In this document: positions 37,104-50,707 of the stretch, piece by piece
Layout of the letters: every line of letters begins with the position of its first letter
Numbering within the stretch: the first letter of the stretch is position 1
NCBI GenBank assembly: GCA_964247055.1
Contig: OZ176056.1
Coordinates: 7,068,001-7,132,000 of the forward strand
Source of the DNA: Paragordius varius
Lineage: Eukaryota > Nematomorpha
DNA length: 64,000 nt
Reading direction: 5' to 3'
Notes under the pieces: model-generated
Databases searched by the model: none
The model's input: the letters and a program-made list of their open reading frames with translations, nothing else
What the model was told of the DNA's origin: nothing
Position numbers and translations under genes: made by a program

Positions 37104-37295
37104 AGCAGTCCAACACAAACGGCTTCGCGGACGGCATTTTCGACTCAGAAAATCCGTAGGACGATGGGCTTTGACAAATGAATAGACTGACTTTTAAGAA
37201 AACAATTTTTCCCAAATTTTGTTGGCATATTTTTGCAAATTATGAATTTCCGAATTTTTTAGCAGGCCATACATATAGCGTGTTGGGTACTCCTG
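37104..37295. mobile_element. hAT-type MITE
   Basis: Left end CAGTCCAACACAAACGGCTT with CGCGGACGGC following, right end GTGTTGGGTACTCCTG. Same family as 5089-5317. The flanks CTTTCAAG and CTTTAGAC are only partly alike. Confidence 0.6.
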
Positions 37296-40200
37296 CTTTA
37301 GACACAAAACAGGCTCCATACAATAATTTTTGTGAATCAGTTGATAGTATTTTTTAGATTTTGTCAAAAGAAACATCTCTTTCTATATATAATTATATAT
37401 AGGAAATAAATTAAAACATACCCGTCTCCGTATTCAATCACATTGATAATCAGTATAAATATGTTTAATAAGGGAATGGTCTAATATTTAATAGTACCCA
37501 TTTATTCATATAGGTAGGTAAAAAAGATAATTAAACCAAATGTAATAAGAGATAATTAATATATTTTTGTAAATATTAATATTTTTAGTTTAAATCACAA
37601 TTTTGACGCTGCTAATTAAAAGTACCATTATATAATTTTTTATCAAAAAATATTTTTTTCCATTTATCAATTCGTACTAGCTTAATGTATACGCTTTCTA
37701 GAAATGTTTAACATAATACCCAAAATAAAAAGAAATCAATTTTGTTTTCGTTAATCAATTTCAATTTTTATTTGTTTCGTTCATCTCTAACACACACGAG
37801 AGAGGTGTTTAATGGCTCAATTAACTTGCTTGTTTTTATTATATATATCCCTCTCTCTTTTTTTACATTGAAAGATTTTTTTAAAATAAGCTCAGGTAGA
37901 TGGAAATATTTATTATTTTTGATCAATTTTTATTATTGAATCATAACCGTTTTTACAAATATAATGTAAAATATATTAAAAAAATTTATTTAGATTTTCC
38001 GTAAACCAACTTGTTAAACATCCATAATACAATATTTTTAAACTTTATTTAAAATGAGTTTATTTATATTACGTTCAGTGACTGGATCTTTTAAATTTTT
38101 CTGATAGAATTATAGTATTAATAATAATAGCGGCACTAAATGAATAAGCAAAAAATATTAAATCAGAAAACCGTGTTTTTTTCTGATGAAATAAAAGCTG
38201 ATAATTTATGTATTTTCTAATTAGCTAAAATGGCTTTATAGCAATTTTTTCTATTGGCATATTCCAAATTAAAAATTTAATCATTGGTATTCAACAAAGT
38301 TGTTTAAGATAATTGTTAATTCTAATTTAATTTTATAATTTGTTTGTGCCTAATAATATATCTAGACTTTTCGACAAACAATCATTTTTAAAAATGTTTA
38401 TTTAATCAAAAATAAAAATTTTTGGAATTTTTTGTGTTAATTAAATAAATAAGTAAATAAATAATATTGAGCTTTTGAAATAAAAAATAATTTGAAGAAT
38501 TACAATTATTACAAAAGGTTATTTAAATTTAAATTTTATTTTTTTATTTTAAACGTTCATATCAATCGAATACTATAAAGTGTATTAACTTTATCTAAAA
38601 TATATTGATAGGCCAAATCGTGAAACTAAGTACTATCATAGCTATAATACCTTGTTATCCTTTACACTTATACATTTGAGTAATATAAATGATACGATAT
38701 TAACATAGAGGTTAAACTCAAAAAACATAAATGTGACACCAAAATAATTATTATAAATTTATTTTCAGATCTAGTGGGGGAAGAAATTTTTTTGGCCCAA
38801 TATTATATTTCCTTTATAACTAATAAAAACCCGTTCTTTATTTTAATACCATTGTAAAATGGTTGTTATAAAAGTTTTTTGCTAGAATGCTTCGAACAAA
38901 AGAAAATCGTGCATATATATAGCAATTTTACTGAAAAGTGTAGTGACATTAGATTTAAAATATGGTTCTGAGTATGCATTAATACTTAAATAACGGAAAG
39001 TTTTTTGGATTATCCTTTGTAGTTTTAATAAATATATAACTGACCTGCGCCTCGCTGTGTGAAGTCGACGCGATTAATAGTAAATTACTATTATATTTTT
39101 TTAGCAACAAACAGAATAAAATATGTTTAGAAAGATTAATTATTGAATTTAACAGTTTTATTACCAAAAAGATGATACTAAATTACTTTCTTTTAAATGG
39201 TAATCGGCTAATTAAAAAACGCCTAGCTATAATTTTTGCCATTATTAAAGCCATATAGCTTAGGGTTAAAAATCTATAAAGCTAAATTATTTTTATGGCT
39301 TATTAAAAATAGAGTGGCCCTACACATCGGAAAGTTATTCGCTATATTTGCTTAACAGTACCTAAAAAACTGGATCCATTTGATCTTACATATTTTCCGA
39401 TAAATCGTTCAAAGATTTTTTTGGTGATATTATATTTGAACGTGATTTAAAGGGGGATTTCCACAGGCGCTAATTAAATGTGTGTTTTTTAAAATCCCAT
39501 TTAGAAATATTTGGGGAGCTATTCAAAAAGTATATCTATCACGCACAACACATTATCAAAAATATTCTTTATAGTATTATATCGGCCAACACACTTTCTG
39601 GAAATCGGTTCAAAGCCATCATTCTACATTTTGTAAGTGTACAGAAGGAAATGGCTAAAGATTTAGTGTAAATGCCCATTAATAATTAACCTGGACCCCG
39701 AGCTTAACAGAGCGCATTCCTTAATTATTCCATAATAGCGCCTCCTCCAAAAATAAGGTTTATTAATGTTTCAAATATGATGGCAACAAAATTTCCAGAA
39801 AACTAAACCAAATTTTGTTATATTTTTAATTCACAGATCAGATTTTTATTTTTGTATTCCTAGTTTAAGCCCCGCTCAGCAACCAAAAAGCGACAATACC
39901 TTATATACAACCATTTAATGGTCAGGATAATGGGATTTTATGTAATTTGTTAATTATTTAAAAAAATTCAACTATTTTAATATTGTTCAAAAATGATAGA
40001 AACTGTTTCTACCACGTCACATCCAACTTTGTTGCAGCGATGCTAGGGTGCAGATGCTTAATAGAAGTTAATTAAAAATTTACTATAACTATTTTCAATA
40101 TAAAAGATCGTGTGTTTCCAGCGAAGTTCCCTTTTTCTCACACAATAGTTAATTTGTTGGCATAATCTAAAAGTTTTGAATTATATAAATTACCTTAATC

Positions 40201-40894
40201 GAACTACCATCTCAGTAAGTCCTCACGCAATTTCATCCATCCCAAATATGCCATAAACCGTGTCTTGTATGACAAAAATTACGAAAGTTATCTGCCTGTC
40301 AATAGGCCCCTAAAATAAATAATTAGTATAAAAAATAATATCGATTATTATGTACATTATCTTTTATATATAGTTTTCCTACTGTGAGGCGTTTCATATT
40401 ATTACATTTTTAATATTTTTGTGGGGCCTTTCTTGACACAAAATTTTTAAAGCTCCGTTGAACGATATACTTTATAAATAATATTTTTCTCAAAAAACAC
40501 TGATTAAATGTTTTAAAAATGTGCGATATTTTACCAAGAGTCTTTCTCCTCTAAAAAAAGGTCCTGTTTATGATAAGCCACTTTCACCTTTTCACAAAAT
40601 CGATTAAATATAATCCAATTTATTATAATCTTAATGGCCGTTTTCATGTTTTACAAATAAGTGCTTTTGTTCAACATTCATAACTAGCTCTGTGTTGATG
40701 ATAATTTTTTGACATAAAGCAATTATAACTAGAATCATTTTTATAAAAAGTTTATAAATTTCTAAAGCTGGTACAAATTTAACAAAAAATTTCCAAAATT
40801 TGTATTTCATATTTGACTTTTTCCTTAGAATATGCCAATTAAAAGTCAATATAAAATATGTATTTTCTGATAGAAACATGCATCATTCTATTAT

Positions 40895-42380
40895 GCTTTT
40901 GGTTTAGGGTCTTACGAGTGATATAAGCAATTTTTGCACTTTTTTGGTATTTACTCGATATTGAAGCTTGCAAGATTAGTTCCATTATGCTAGATAAAAT
41001 TTCTTTTGGTAAACACTTACTGCTTTATTCCAAAGAAAATCATTAAAATATATAACTATATAAAGCATAACCTTTTATCTATTTTAATTTTAAGATGTAG
41101 GCCTCAAATATTTGTTCCACTCTAAAATGGGCACTCAATAATTCTAAAATTTGGCGATATTTTTAATATATGCTAAATTTTGCATAGCTTCATATGCGGT
41201 AATTTATAGACTAAATCAGAACATAAAGATTTTTTGCGGGTTACACACACAAATATTTTGATAATAACATGTTCTACTAAATGGACATATATTGTTAATA
41301 ACCAATGTTTTTTGAAAATCTATAATTATCGTAACAGACTAATTTAACGGATATCCCTGGGTCTTTTTACATGTTTTATTTAAAATGTCGCCTCAACATA
41401 ATTTAAGACAAAACAGTAAAGAAAATTTCAGCTTATTTTATAAATTGATATTTATTTGTATCTTGCCATAAACTCAACATACCTTTATCATTTGGAATTT
41501 TTTTAATCTTTTTTCAAAACTGGAATCACTGTTATCGATAAATTCCTTTATAAGATGCGTATCAAAACCGCAGCATGAGTTTCGAAAAAGAGAAAATTTT
41601 TCTGAAAAATTGCGAAAATACCGATTTTATTTTCAAATATTAAAAAATAAAAAAAATTGATCCCACTTAAAAATTTTGAATTAATATTTCTAAGAAACCA
41701 AAAAAATCAATTCAGGGCATAAAAAGCCCTTTTAGGGCCACGGTTTGATGACTGTGCTAAATTATGGCATCTAAATTGACTTTTCTAAAAAATGCCTACT
41801 CAAAAATTCATGTTTTAGCATTTTATTGAACGTATTTTTTGTTATTGATAATGAATCAGTTAAGACGATTAAAAAATTCGTTCTTCAAATTTATGTTAAA
41901 TAAAAATTGCTTTTGTAAGCAAACGAACCTTTATATCAAAATGGTCATAAAAATATTCAGCATTATCGATTCATATTGAAAGTGAAAACATCTTACGTTT
42001 TTATACCGTTTCCATCATGTTTCAAAGTAGCATAAAGTATGATTTAACAAAATTTTGCTAATGATTAAATTTTTGAAAGTATACATCCAAAAACACCCTT
42101 TTGATGCCATACATATAGCATATTTTATCGCACAATGGCATTTTTGCCGTTATTTTAAGAGAACAAGCTCATTTTAAAGGAGGGCAACAATCTATCGAAG
42201 CCCATATCTTAAAATAAAATTTTTTTAAAGTATAGTTTTGCTTTATAAATACTCTAACTTTTAACAAAAAAAATTTAATTCGCCTAATGGCTCTAATCTT
42301 GCGGGTCCACGATATCGAAATATCAAAAAAATGCAAATATCCTTCTTATATCACCGGTAAGCCCAAAACCAAACGCATCA
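40895..42380. mobile_element. Element with inverted ends, possibly mariner-like
   Basis: The left end (TTTTGGTTTAGGGTCTTACG, then GTGATATAAGCAATTTTTGC) is repeated in inverted, imperfect form at 42300-42380 (TCTTATATCACCGGTAAGCC then CAAAACC). A single similar end lies near 6527 beside a mariner relic, which is the only reason for the mariner suggestion. No transposase was recognised inside. Part of its right half (about 42130-42310) recurs at about 44465-44640. Confidence 0.45.
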
Positions 42381-42499
42381 GGACATACAAATTTATTAGA
42401 GTGGTAACTGACAGGCTAATTTGAATGAATCTTTTATTACACCATTAGATTAACGCAATATTATTTGCGTTACGAAAGTTTCATAGTTTCATATATGGT

Positions 42500-42904
42500 A
42501 GAAAATTTATAATATGAACTGACCATTTACCTTTAGTAAAGTTAATAAATAGAGATCGAAATTTAAAAGAGATACATAATGCTAAAGTACTAAGGTGGAT
42601 TAATATGATAAATGAATACGACTTTGAAATAAGTCATCAAAAAGGGGCTCAAAATAGAGCTGATTATTTATCGAGATGGTCGATTGACGAGATCGTTGTC
42701 TATGATGAAGATTATGCGGTTACCAGATATCTGAGATTTTTTAATTGTCATAACGTGCGGTTAAGCAGATATGAAATTCGAAAAGAAACCGCCTTAGATC
42801 CAGTATTACAAAAAGTAATTAAAGCGTTTAACAACCATGACTGGAGTTTTCCAGAATTAGAAAAGATGACAAAAAAATTAAAAAATAATCAAAAATATTT
42901 TTAG
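42500..42904 (+). pseudogene. Ty3/gypsy RNase H fragment
   Basis: Fragment of an LTR-retrotransposon polyprotein on the plus strand with RNase H features (TDH then VLRWINMI, and ADYLSRW), from a family different from the two minus-strand copies. No LTRs or other domains are visible beside it; it is an isolated, broken fossil. Confidence 0.75.
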
Positions 42905-45179
42905 TTTTATTTTGAATAAGTTTTTTTTACTGAATAACATATGAATGTTAAGATATTGATAGTAAGTTCAGCTAGTAAATAATTAAAAACATTATTTTAC
43001 TATAGTTTCATGAAATTCTTTTAAGTATGTTAAAAGAAAAACGCCATCTTTTGAGCAGAGATATGCCCTAACTATATGATTTTTGGTTATTTATACATTG
43101 AAAATTATCTCTTAAAATAATAATAAACCATAATAACTCAAATTTTATCATTATTTTTTGAATTATCTTTGATTAACCCTAATTTTACCTTTTTATTACA
43201 ATTTTCTCTAATTTTCAAAAGATCGTCAACAAATTAAAATTGCGGCAAAATAATTCGCCGGTCATAAGCTATGATAAAAAAATTTTTTTACGTGCCCGCG
43301 TGATTTTTTTCTCCTAAAAAGTAGTCCTCGGGAAAAAAATTTGGCCATCGCTGTTATATATCAATAAAATAATTTAGGGAAAAGTTTTTTTGTGATTTCA
43401 AACAAGCGATCCTGATACCATTTTAAAATTATCATGGAGTTAATGACTTTTTAACATAAATTAATCAAAAATTTTAATATTTAAAATAAAAAATTACCTA
43501 TGCTCCGAATAATCATGGTTGAAAGAAATATTTTTTTAAAATGTAAATATTTTTAAAATCCATCTCCTATATAAATGAAAAAGTATGGGATTTTTAATTA
43601 TGTTGTTTTGCAAGAGTTGCAATATTATTGGTAAACAAGCCTGTTTATATATTAACCTTTAAAATCAGTATTGCTTTTAAATTTAAATCATACTACTAAA
43701 TGTTACAATACAATAAAGGTTTCGGGCATATTTTTTTTATTTAGAAATTCAAATCCAAAAAATTAATATTTATAATTTTATTATAGCCTAGTTCAGTGGT
43801 AAGTGACCAAAAAATTGAAGGCCCATAAAAAAATCTTTGCTCAAGGTACCTGCAGCACATATTACAGATAAATTTTTTATAGCTGTCTGACACATTAGTA
43901 GATATTTACACTAAAATAGGTACATCAACAAATGGACTAAATAATTTAGTGCTAGAAAACTTTTAGGGCCGCAGGTGTTTCATTTCAATTCTAATATGGA
44001 TGCTATTTTTTAGTTAATTCAATAGTACCTCATAATTTTATTTTTTTACATCTAATTTTTAGGAAATATTTTAATGATATAAATTTTAAGCATGTTTTTA
44101 TTCACATTTTAGTTAAAAATGACTATCTTCAGATGGCTTTATTCCCGAGAAAATCAGTCCTTAATTTGTGAAAAAGGAAAACAACACCCATATAAATGTG
44201 TTTTGCAAAATACTGTATTGTGTAATACATTTTACCACATATCTTATATATTAACCGCGGGAGAATGATATTAAAATAAAAATTATATGCAATCAATGAT
44301 TTATTTAGAGATCCAATTATATTAAAAAAGTTACAATAATTGAATATTTTATGCAACACTTAAACAAGGAGTTGGTATGTTTAACCCAATGCTTTAATTA
44401 TATTGCATAAAAAGCTATGCATTTTTCAGTAATTAGATGTCATAATTTAATATTAATAAAAAATTTATCACGCAATCATGGCATTTTGCGTTTATTTTAA
44501 AATAATAGCTTATTTTAGAGGAGCACATAAGTTTCTGACTTTTTAATAAATAAATTTTATAATGCTCGATATGATTTGCTCTATGATGCACAACTATATG
44601 ATAAAAATGTAAATAACTTTCTCTGATTCGGACCCTCAAAGCTAGATCGCCATCTTTGGGTGAATTTTTTTATAAGTATTTATTATATTTTAGGAAACAA
44701 TTTTTTACACACTATCTAGTAAATTATATGTATGTATATATATATATATATAGATATATATATTAAAACAACAAGAAGTAGATCTTTTTAACACTTCCCT
44801 TTCATTTTTTATGGAAGATTTTAAGGGGTAGTCAACTTATATCTTAAACTAGAAAACGTACTGTTTTGAAAGTTGTTAGTTAAAATAAGATTTTATCAAA
44901 CATTCATGCATTGAATTTTGAAGCTAATATTTCGCAAATTTTAGTCATAATTGCAGCTCTAAAATACGACTAAGCCAAAAATCGGATTTTAAAATCGATT
45001 ATAAAAAAAGATGCTATTTAAAGCTTTCTTATTGCGCATCAAGCCTAATATATATTAATTGTCACAATTTAAAATAACCATTAATAAAATATGGCGGTTA
45101 AAGGGTGATTAAGATTGTTTTACTTTTTTTCTAAAAAAACTGTTTTGCATGTGCTTATACGGCTAAAGAATGCATAAAT

Positions 45180-46049
45180 CGATTCAAATTGGCGTATCTA
45201 AATACCCAAGTAAAAAACTACTGAATGAAACAGTACCAATTTAAATTTATGCCACTATCCTAATAAAAATTATATAACAAAATATCTAGATAAATTTCGT
45301 TTAAAAAAAGTTCCATGTCAAACTACTTCGACGCCATTTTTTATCAATTTTCCGGAAATCGTGTCCATTTAATTTTAAAAAACTGAAGCTAGTTTTTTAT
45401 TTAAATTACATCTAACATTGATGGAAATAAAAAAGTGGTAAATTTTGTATTGTTTTACAAATTAGCCAATCCACACATGTATTGACTAAATTTTTACCTT
45501 TATCAAGTATTTTTGGATAAAATTTTTTATATATTTCGGGTTGTCATGGTATCGATTCTTTACATATTATTTAAAGTTAATTTTAAACAGGTCTGTGGTA
45601 TCCAACTACCCCAATTTGAATTGAAGGACTGCAACAATTGTATTGTATACAAGTGTTAGTAATTTATATAACTCGTACCAATAACAACGAGAATCCTATG
45701 CATTTTTCTATAAAAATATTTAATCTAGCATGATATTATTTATAAACTCCGGTACACTGTATAATATTTTAGTTTTTATAGAGAAAGAAAATTTATTTCA
45801 GGCAATTTTAAAATTACCCTTTGTTTACGGCCACCTATGCTAATATTATGCCCTTATAATAAAAAACATACATTTGAAGAAATTTGACGAAAAAATTTAA
45901 AGATTTATAAATTTATTTATGGTAAAACTTCTCCTCATATTTTAAAGCGACACTCTTAAAAGGCATTTTCTTTTTATAATAAATCAAGATATTTCGTTAT
46001 AAATTTCCCATCTTACACCTTTTCTAATTGCCTTGCCACACAACCTATG

Positions 46050-46083
<34 letters not shown>

Positions 46084-46650
46084 TTAGAGCCTTGAATACT
46101 CATAAAAATATTTTAAAATATATTAAACTTCCTTAGCAGATACCATTTTGTAAATAACATCTTGCTAAAGAAACTGGTATATATTATAATTGGTAATTAA
46201 ATTAAGTAGTTACAAAAATTTTTATTTTCCACCTTAATTTGAATAAATTTAGAATTTTGAGCAAATTTTTGACCTGCAAATTGCTGAATCAAAAAAGTTT
46301 TTTTATAATGAATGATTGATAATTATATTTTGAAAAAAATTGTAAATGATTATAAAAGTTTAAACCACAGGTGAATCTTTAAAATCGTCATAAATAAAAT
46401 GAAATGCTATAAATATTTAATACACCAATTTTTCATTAGAAAAACGATTTTGGTTTTAGCTTAAAATAAGTAATATTAATTTTAAATAAAATTTTATATA
46501 TTTCGATTTCGTTATATAAGTGCAAAATTTTGCCATAATTTCGATTCCTTCTCTATTTTTTAAATAATTTAATTTTAAACAGGCCTGGGGTATCCAACTA
46601 CCCCAATTAGAATCGAAGGACTAAAATGAATGTTGTATCCAAGTGTTAAA
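45180..46650. repeat. Dispersed repeat with GGGGTA motif, minus orientation
   Basis: Inverted relative to 25930-26570. The motif ATCCAACTACCCCAATT with GAAGGACT occurs at about 45600 and 46580, and the body at 45250-45510 matches 26140-26420 reversed. Two or more units appear to lie head to tail. Confidence 0.55.
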
Positions 46651-46722
46651 AATTAAGTTCCATTTTTATCTTTACCCATCCTAAAATCAAATATAATTGA
46701 CTCCCATTTTCCAGTTAATGAT

Positions 46723-46956
46723 TGATAGATTTAAGGTTAAATAACACAGTATAATAGAAGTAAAGATATATTAAACAGAAAATATATATTAAAATACCAG
46801 AAATCAAAACATGTGTGTGTGATATTATAATACAGCAATTATATAGTAACTATTTTGCTTGAAGCTACATTTAACATTAACTAGGTGTATCACAAAGAGT
46901 TATAAGTGTTCAGAATTATATAGGTGCGTTTTACGACTGTAGGATCTAACTTAACA
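46723..46956 (-). repeat. 3' LTR of gypsy copy 2
   Basis: Starts TGATAGATTTAAGG and ends CTTAACA on the plus strand. It is about 94% alike to the LTR at 55818-56050 plus 58519-58523. Just inside it lies a purine-rich tract (in element sense GGACAGGGGAAGAGTGA). Confidence 0.85.
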
Positions 46957-47382
46957 TCACTCTTCCCCTGTCCTTGATATCTATGTGGTGGGTGTCAGAT
47001 TCGTGTAGGGCAGGGGTTCTTAAACTATGGGTCGCGACCCCATTTGGGGTCGCGAGTGATAAAAATACAATTTAACAAAAAATGTTTTTTAACTTGTAAA
47101 ATTATTGTTATAAAGAAAATAACAATCATCGTATATATATATATTATATATATCATCTGGTTCCGAAAAAGTGTCCAGCATTTCTCTTTTAAACATATCT
47201 ATTTCACATGTTTTAATGAAGAATGAAGAGAAGATTATCTTTGGGAACGTCTTTTTGAAAAAACAACTATATTTGCTCTTCTAGTTTTAATTTGTCAGGG
47301 CCTCTGTAACAAGATTTTAATTTTCTTTTTATTCGGTAATTAATAATCAATTATGTTAATACTGTCAACGAGAACGATTATG

Positions 47383-49405
47383 TTAAAATAATAATTTGTA
47401 TTCTCGTAAAATTTAAATCAAACTATATCCAAAATTTTCGATACATGAGAGTTTTTTCAATGGATTAACTAAAATAAAGAAAATAATAATAAGATTAATT
47501 AAAACAAAATTTGAAAAAATATAATTATAAATTATGATAACAAAAAAATGCAAAGTGATGTGCATGTGTTATTGTTTTTTCCTTGGTGTGGTAAATATTT
47601 TGAAGTAATCTGTTTCTTTTAGGAAGTCTTTTGTGACTTTGTTAAGATCTTTCCTCTCTTCTCTTCTGTTTATGAGGTGTATACTGTTTGAATGGATAAA
47701 ACAAGCCTCCAAAATCAACATATCGGATAATTTGTCGGCTTGTGCTACAATGGATGCTGGGCCGAAGGTGTGACCTGTATTGTTGCAATGGTCGTAGATG
47801 GCCGAACCTTTTCTGTTTGTTCTTTTTCTCTAATATTTATAGGGCGTTTAGATTGTCCAATATAGTGCGCTGGACAATCATTACATCTTTTGTGGTAGAC
47901 AGTACATTCGTTTTTTGGTTCTCGGCGTGGTCATAACAGACTTAATAAATTCTTTGGTGGTTTGTAATAAACACGTACATCCTTTTTTGTAATAATATTG
48001 TTAACTTTTTTGGATGTATTGTTATAAGTCAGGCAAATACATTTTTCGGGCGGATTTTGTTTTTCTCTTGGGTTTAATATATTGTTTATTGAATCTGTTA
48101 TCCAATGCTTTTTATAATCTTGATCAAGTAATATGGTTACGATTTCTGATGTTTGAGATGTTCGTACCTTTATGTCATTTGGTAATCTAAGCGTTCTTTT
48201 TAGAAACGCGTTTGTTATGGCTTTGTAAGTTGCTACTGGATGGTTTAGTTCAATCATTGGTGAAGTTTGCATGAGACTAATTGAGCAACAGGCTTTTGAA
48301 AAATTTCGTCCAAACCTCTATACCCGTTATGTGGATGATATTTTAATTATCGACACCATTGACAATATAAAAGTTTTTCCAAACATTCAACAAAATATCC
48401 GAGTTAAAACTAACAATAGAGGAAGAAAAGAACAACAGTATCAACTTTTTAGACCTCAATCATACCCGTAGAATCAATAGTATATCCATACAAGTCCATT
48501 ATAAAGAACTTTTCTCTTACCAGTTTTTACCCTTTAAGTCTAACCATCCAGTAGCAACTTACAAAGCCATAACAAACGCGTTTCTAAAAAGAACGCTTAG
48601 ATTACCAAATGACATAAAGGTACGAACATCTCAAACATTAGAAATCGTAACCATATTACTTGATCAAGGTTATAAAAAGCATTGGATAACAGATTCAATA
48701 TACACTATATTAAACCCAAGAGAAAAACAAAATCCGCCCGAAAAATGGATTTGCCTGACTTATAACAATACATCCAAAAAAGTTAACAATATTATTACAA
48801 AAAAGGATGTACGTGTTTATTACAAACCACCAAAGAATTTATTAAGTCTGTACCACGCCGAGAACCAAAAGAATGTACTGTCTACCACAAAAGATGTAAT
48901 GATTGTCCAGCGCACTATATTGGACAATATAAACGCCCTATAAATATTAGAGAAAAAGAACACAACAGAAAAGGTTCGGCCATCTACGACCATTGCAACA
49001 ATACAGGTCACACCTTCGGCCCAGCATCCATTTTCGCACAAGCCTACAAATTATCCGATAGGTTGATTTTGGAGGCTTGTTTTATCCATTCAAACAGTAT
49101 ACACCTCATAAACAGAAGAGAAGAGAGGAAAGATCTTAACAAAGTCACAAAAGACTTCCTAAAAGAAACAGATTACTTCAAAATATTTACCACACCAAGG
49201 AAAAAACAATAACACATGCACATCACTTTGCATTTTTTTGTTATCATAATTTATAATTATATTTTTTCAAATTTTGTTTTAATTAATCTTATTATTATTT
49301 TCTTTATTTTAGTTAATCCATTGAAAAAGATACTCTCATGTATCGAAAATTTTGGATATAGTTTGATTTCAATAAATTTTACGAGAATACAAATTATTAT
49401 TTTAA
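47383..49405. repeat. Large inverted repeat of Penelope-like fragments
   Basis: Arms of about 865 bp (47383-48246 and 48541-49405), highly similar and in opposite orientation, with a spacer of about 294 bp. Each arm contains the 3' part of a Penelope-like element (thumb region and GIY-YIG endonuclease) plus about 190 bp beyond its stop codon. The spacer encodes the reverse transcriptase YVDD block for the plus-strand copy. Confidence 0.88.
48271..49212 (+). pseudogene. Penelope-like element fragment, RT plus GIY-YIG
   Basis: 5'-truncated Penelope-like retroelement. Visible features are TRYVDDILII (reverse-transcriptase active site), the following HPVATYKAITNAFLKR block typical of these elements, and a C-terminal GIY-YIG nuclease with paired cysteines (CTVYHKRCNDCPAHYIGQ) and REKEHNRK. 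The stop is at 49210-49212. It is broken. Its mirror copy on the minus strand occupies about 47580-48246. Confidence 0.85.
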
Positions 49406-49460
49406 TTAATAATCAAATCTGCAATATGTTATTTTTATATATTTTAGGTAAAAATAATTT

Positions 49461-50707
49461 TTGGCCATGGATAAATGGCTTTTAAATAGGAGTTGTAATG
49501 ACGCAGATATTAATCCAACAAATTCTTCTCAGTCAGGACAAGGTATTAGAAAAGAGGCATCTAATGTGCGAAAAGGAAAATATGATGAGTCTTTTCTTCG
49601 ATTTGGCTTCACATTTCAAAATTGTAATGGTAATGAACAACCTCTTTGCTTGACATGTATGGCTTCGGAGAGTATGAAATTATCAAAATTAAGAAGACAT
49701 TTTTCAAAGCATGTTTCGCATGTCAATAAACTTAAAGAATATTTTGAAAGACTGTGTATATCTTTAAATAAAGTAAAGAAAAACATCGAAAAATTTATAC
49801 CAATGAAAAATGTTTACTAGCATCTTATGAAGTTTCATAACTGTATTGCTAAAAAAGAGCCGTTCACCATTGGCGAAGATCTTGTGTTACCTGCAGCTAT
49901 GAAAATGGTAGAAATACTACATGGAAAAAATATGGCGATGATATTCGAAAAACTCCTTTGTCAAATGACACTGTCTTAAATAGAATTTCTGAAATTAACA
50001 AGGATTATTTAATACAACTTATGACCAGAATTAAAGAAAGCCCAAAATTTTCGCTTCAGTTGGACTAAACAACTGATATTACTAAATTGGCTCAGTTGTT
50101 AGTATATGTCAGGTACGTTTATAAAGAAAACGTGGAGCAAGAATCGTTATTTTGTTGTCCTATGGAAGACCATACTACAAGGAAAGACATATATCGTAAA
50201 GTGGACGAATTTTTTAAAGCAGAAGGTTTAGAATGGAAAAATTGCTGTGAAATATGCACAGATGGTGCAAGAGCGATGACGAGCAAAAATGTTGGTTTTA
50301 AATCATTTTTAGCTGCTCATTATGATCATATAACTTTTACTCATTGCCTTATTCACCGAGAGGCTCTGGCAGCAAAACAATTAGCACCAGAATTGGATGT
50401 CCTTCAGGATGCTGTTAAGGTCATAAATTTTATTAAGGGCCATGCCCTTAACAGTCGCTTAATTTCAAATCTCTGTAAGGATACGGATTCCAACTACACA
50501 ACTTTGTTATTACATGCAGAAGTAAGATGGTTGTCAAGAGGTCAAAGTTTACAAAGATTATTATTATTAAAGCACAAGATCGAAATATTTTTAACTGATC
50601 GAAAATCTGAATTTGCTGTTTTTTTTCAAAATGACTTGTGGCTATCCAGGCTGTGTTATTTGTCAGATATTTTTGCGAAGTTAAACGATCTTAACTTGTC
50701 TCTTTAA
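49461..50707 (+). pseudogene. hAT transposase, BED-type, broken
   Basis: Plus-strand transposase of hAT 1. Residues 1-119 (49461-49817) hold a BED-like finger (CLTCMASESMKLSKLRRH, then HVSH). After a broken stretch (in-frame stop at 49818 and further disruptions to about 50080) a 206-residue block continues with the family landmarks CTDGARAMTS, HCLIHREALAAK, FIKGHALNSRL, LLLHAEVRWLSRGQSLQR and YLSDIFAKLNDLNLSL, then a stop at 50705. These match the vertebrate/invertebrate ZBED5-SCAND3-type hAT proteins. The C-terminal dimerisation region is missing. This is an ordinary DNA transposon and is not functional as it stands. Confidence 0.88.

Larger units (their letters stand above)
36447..46722. 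other. Gene-poor interval of decayed repeats
   Basis: No host exon is recognised in about 10 kb. It holds a hAT MITE (about 37104-37295), a possible mariner-like element with inverted ends (about 40895-42380), a Ty3/gypsy RNase H fragment (42500-42904), a short hAT derivative (about 43795-43990), a copy of the GGGGTA repeat (about 45180-46650) and simple TA runs. The Maf promoter and first exon are presumably near its left end. Confidence 0.6.

Noticed and set aside
37742-40879. Several 60-80 codon frames on both strands
   Set aside because: AT-rich composition with Phe/Ile/Lys/Asn bias and no conserved motif; consistent with chance.
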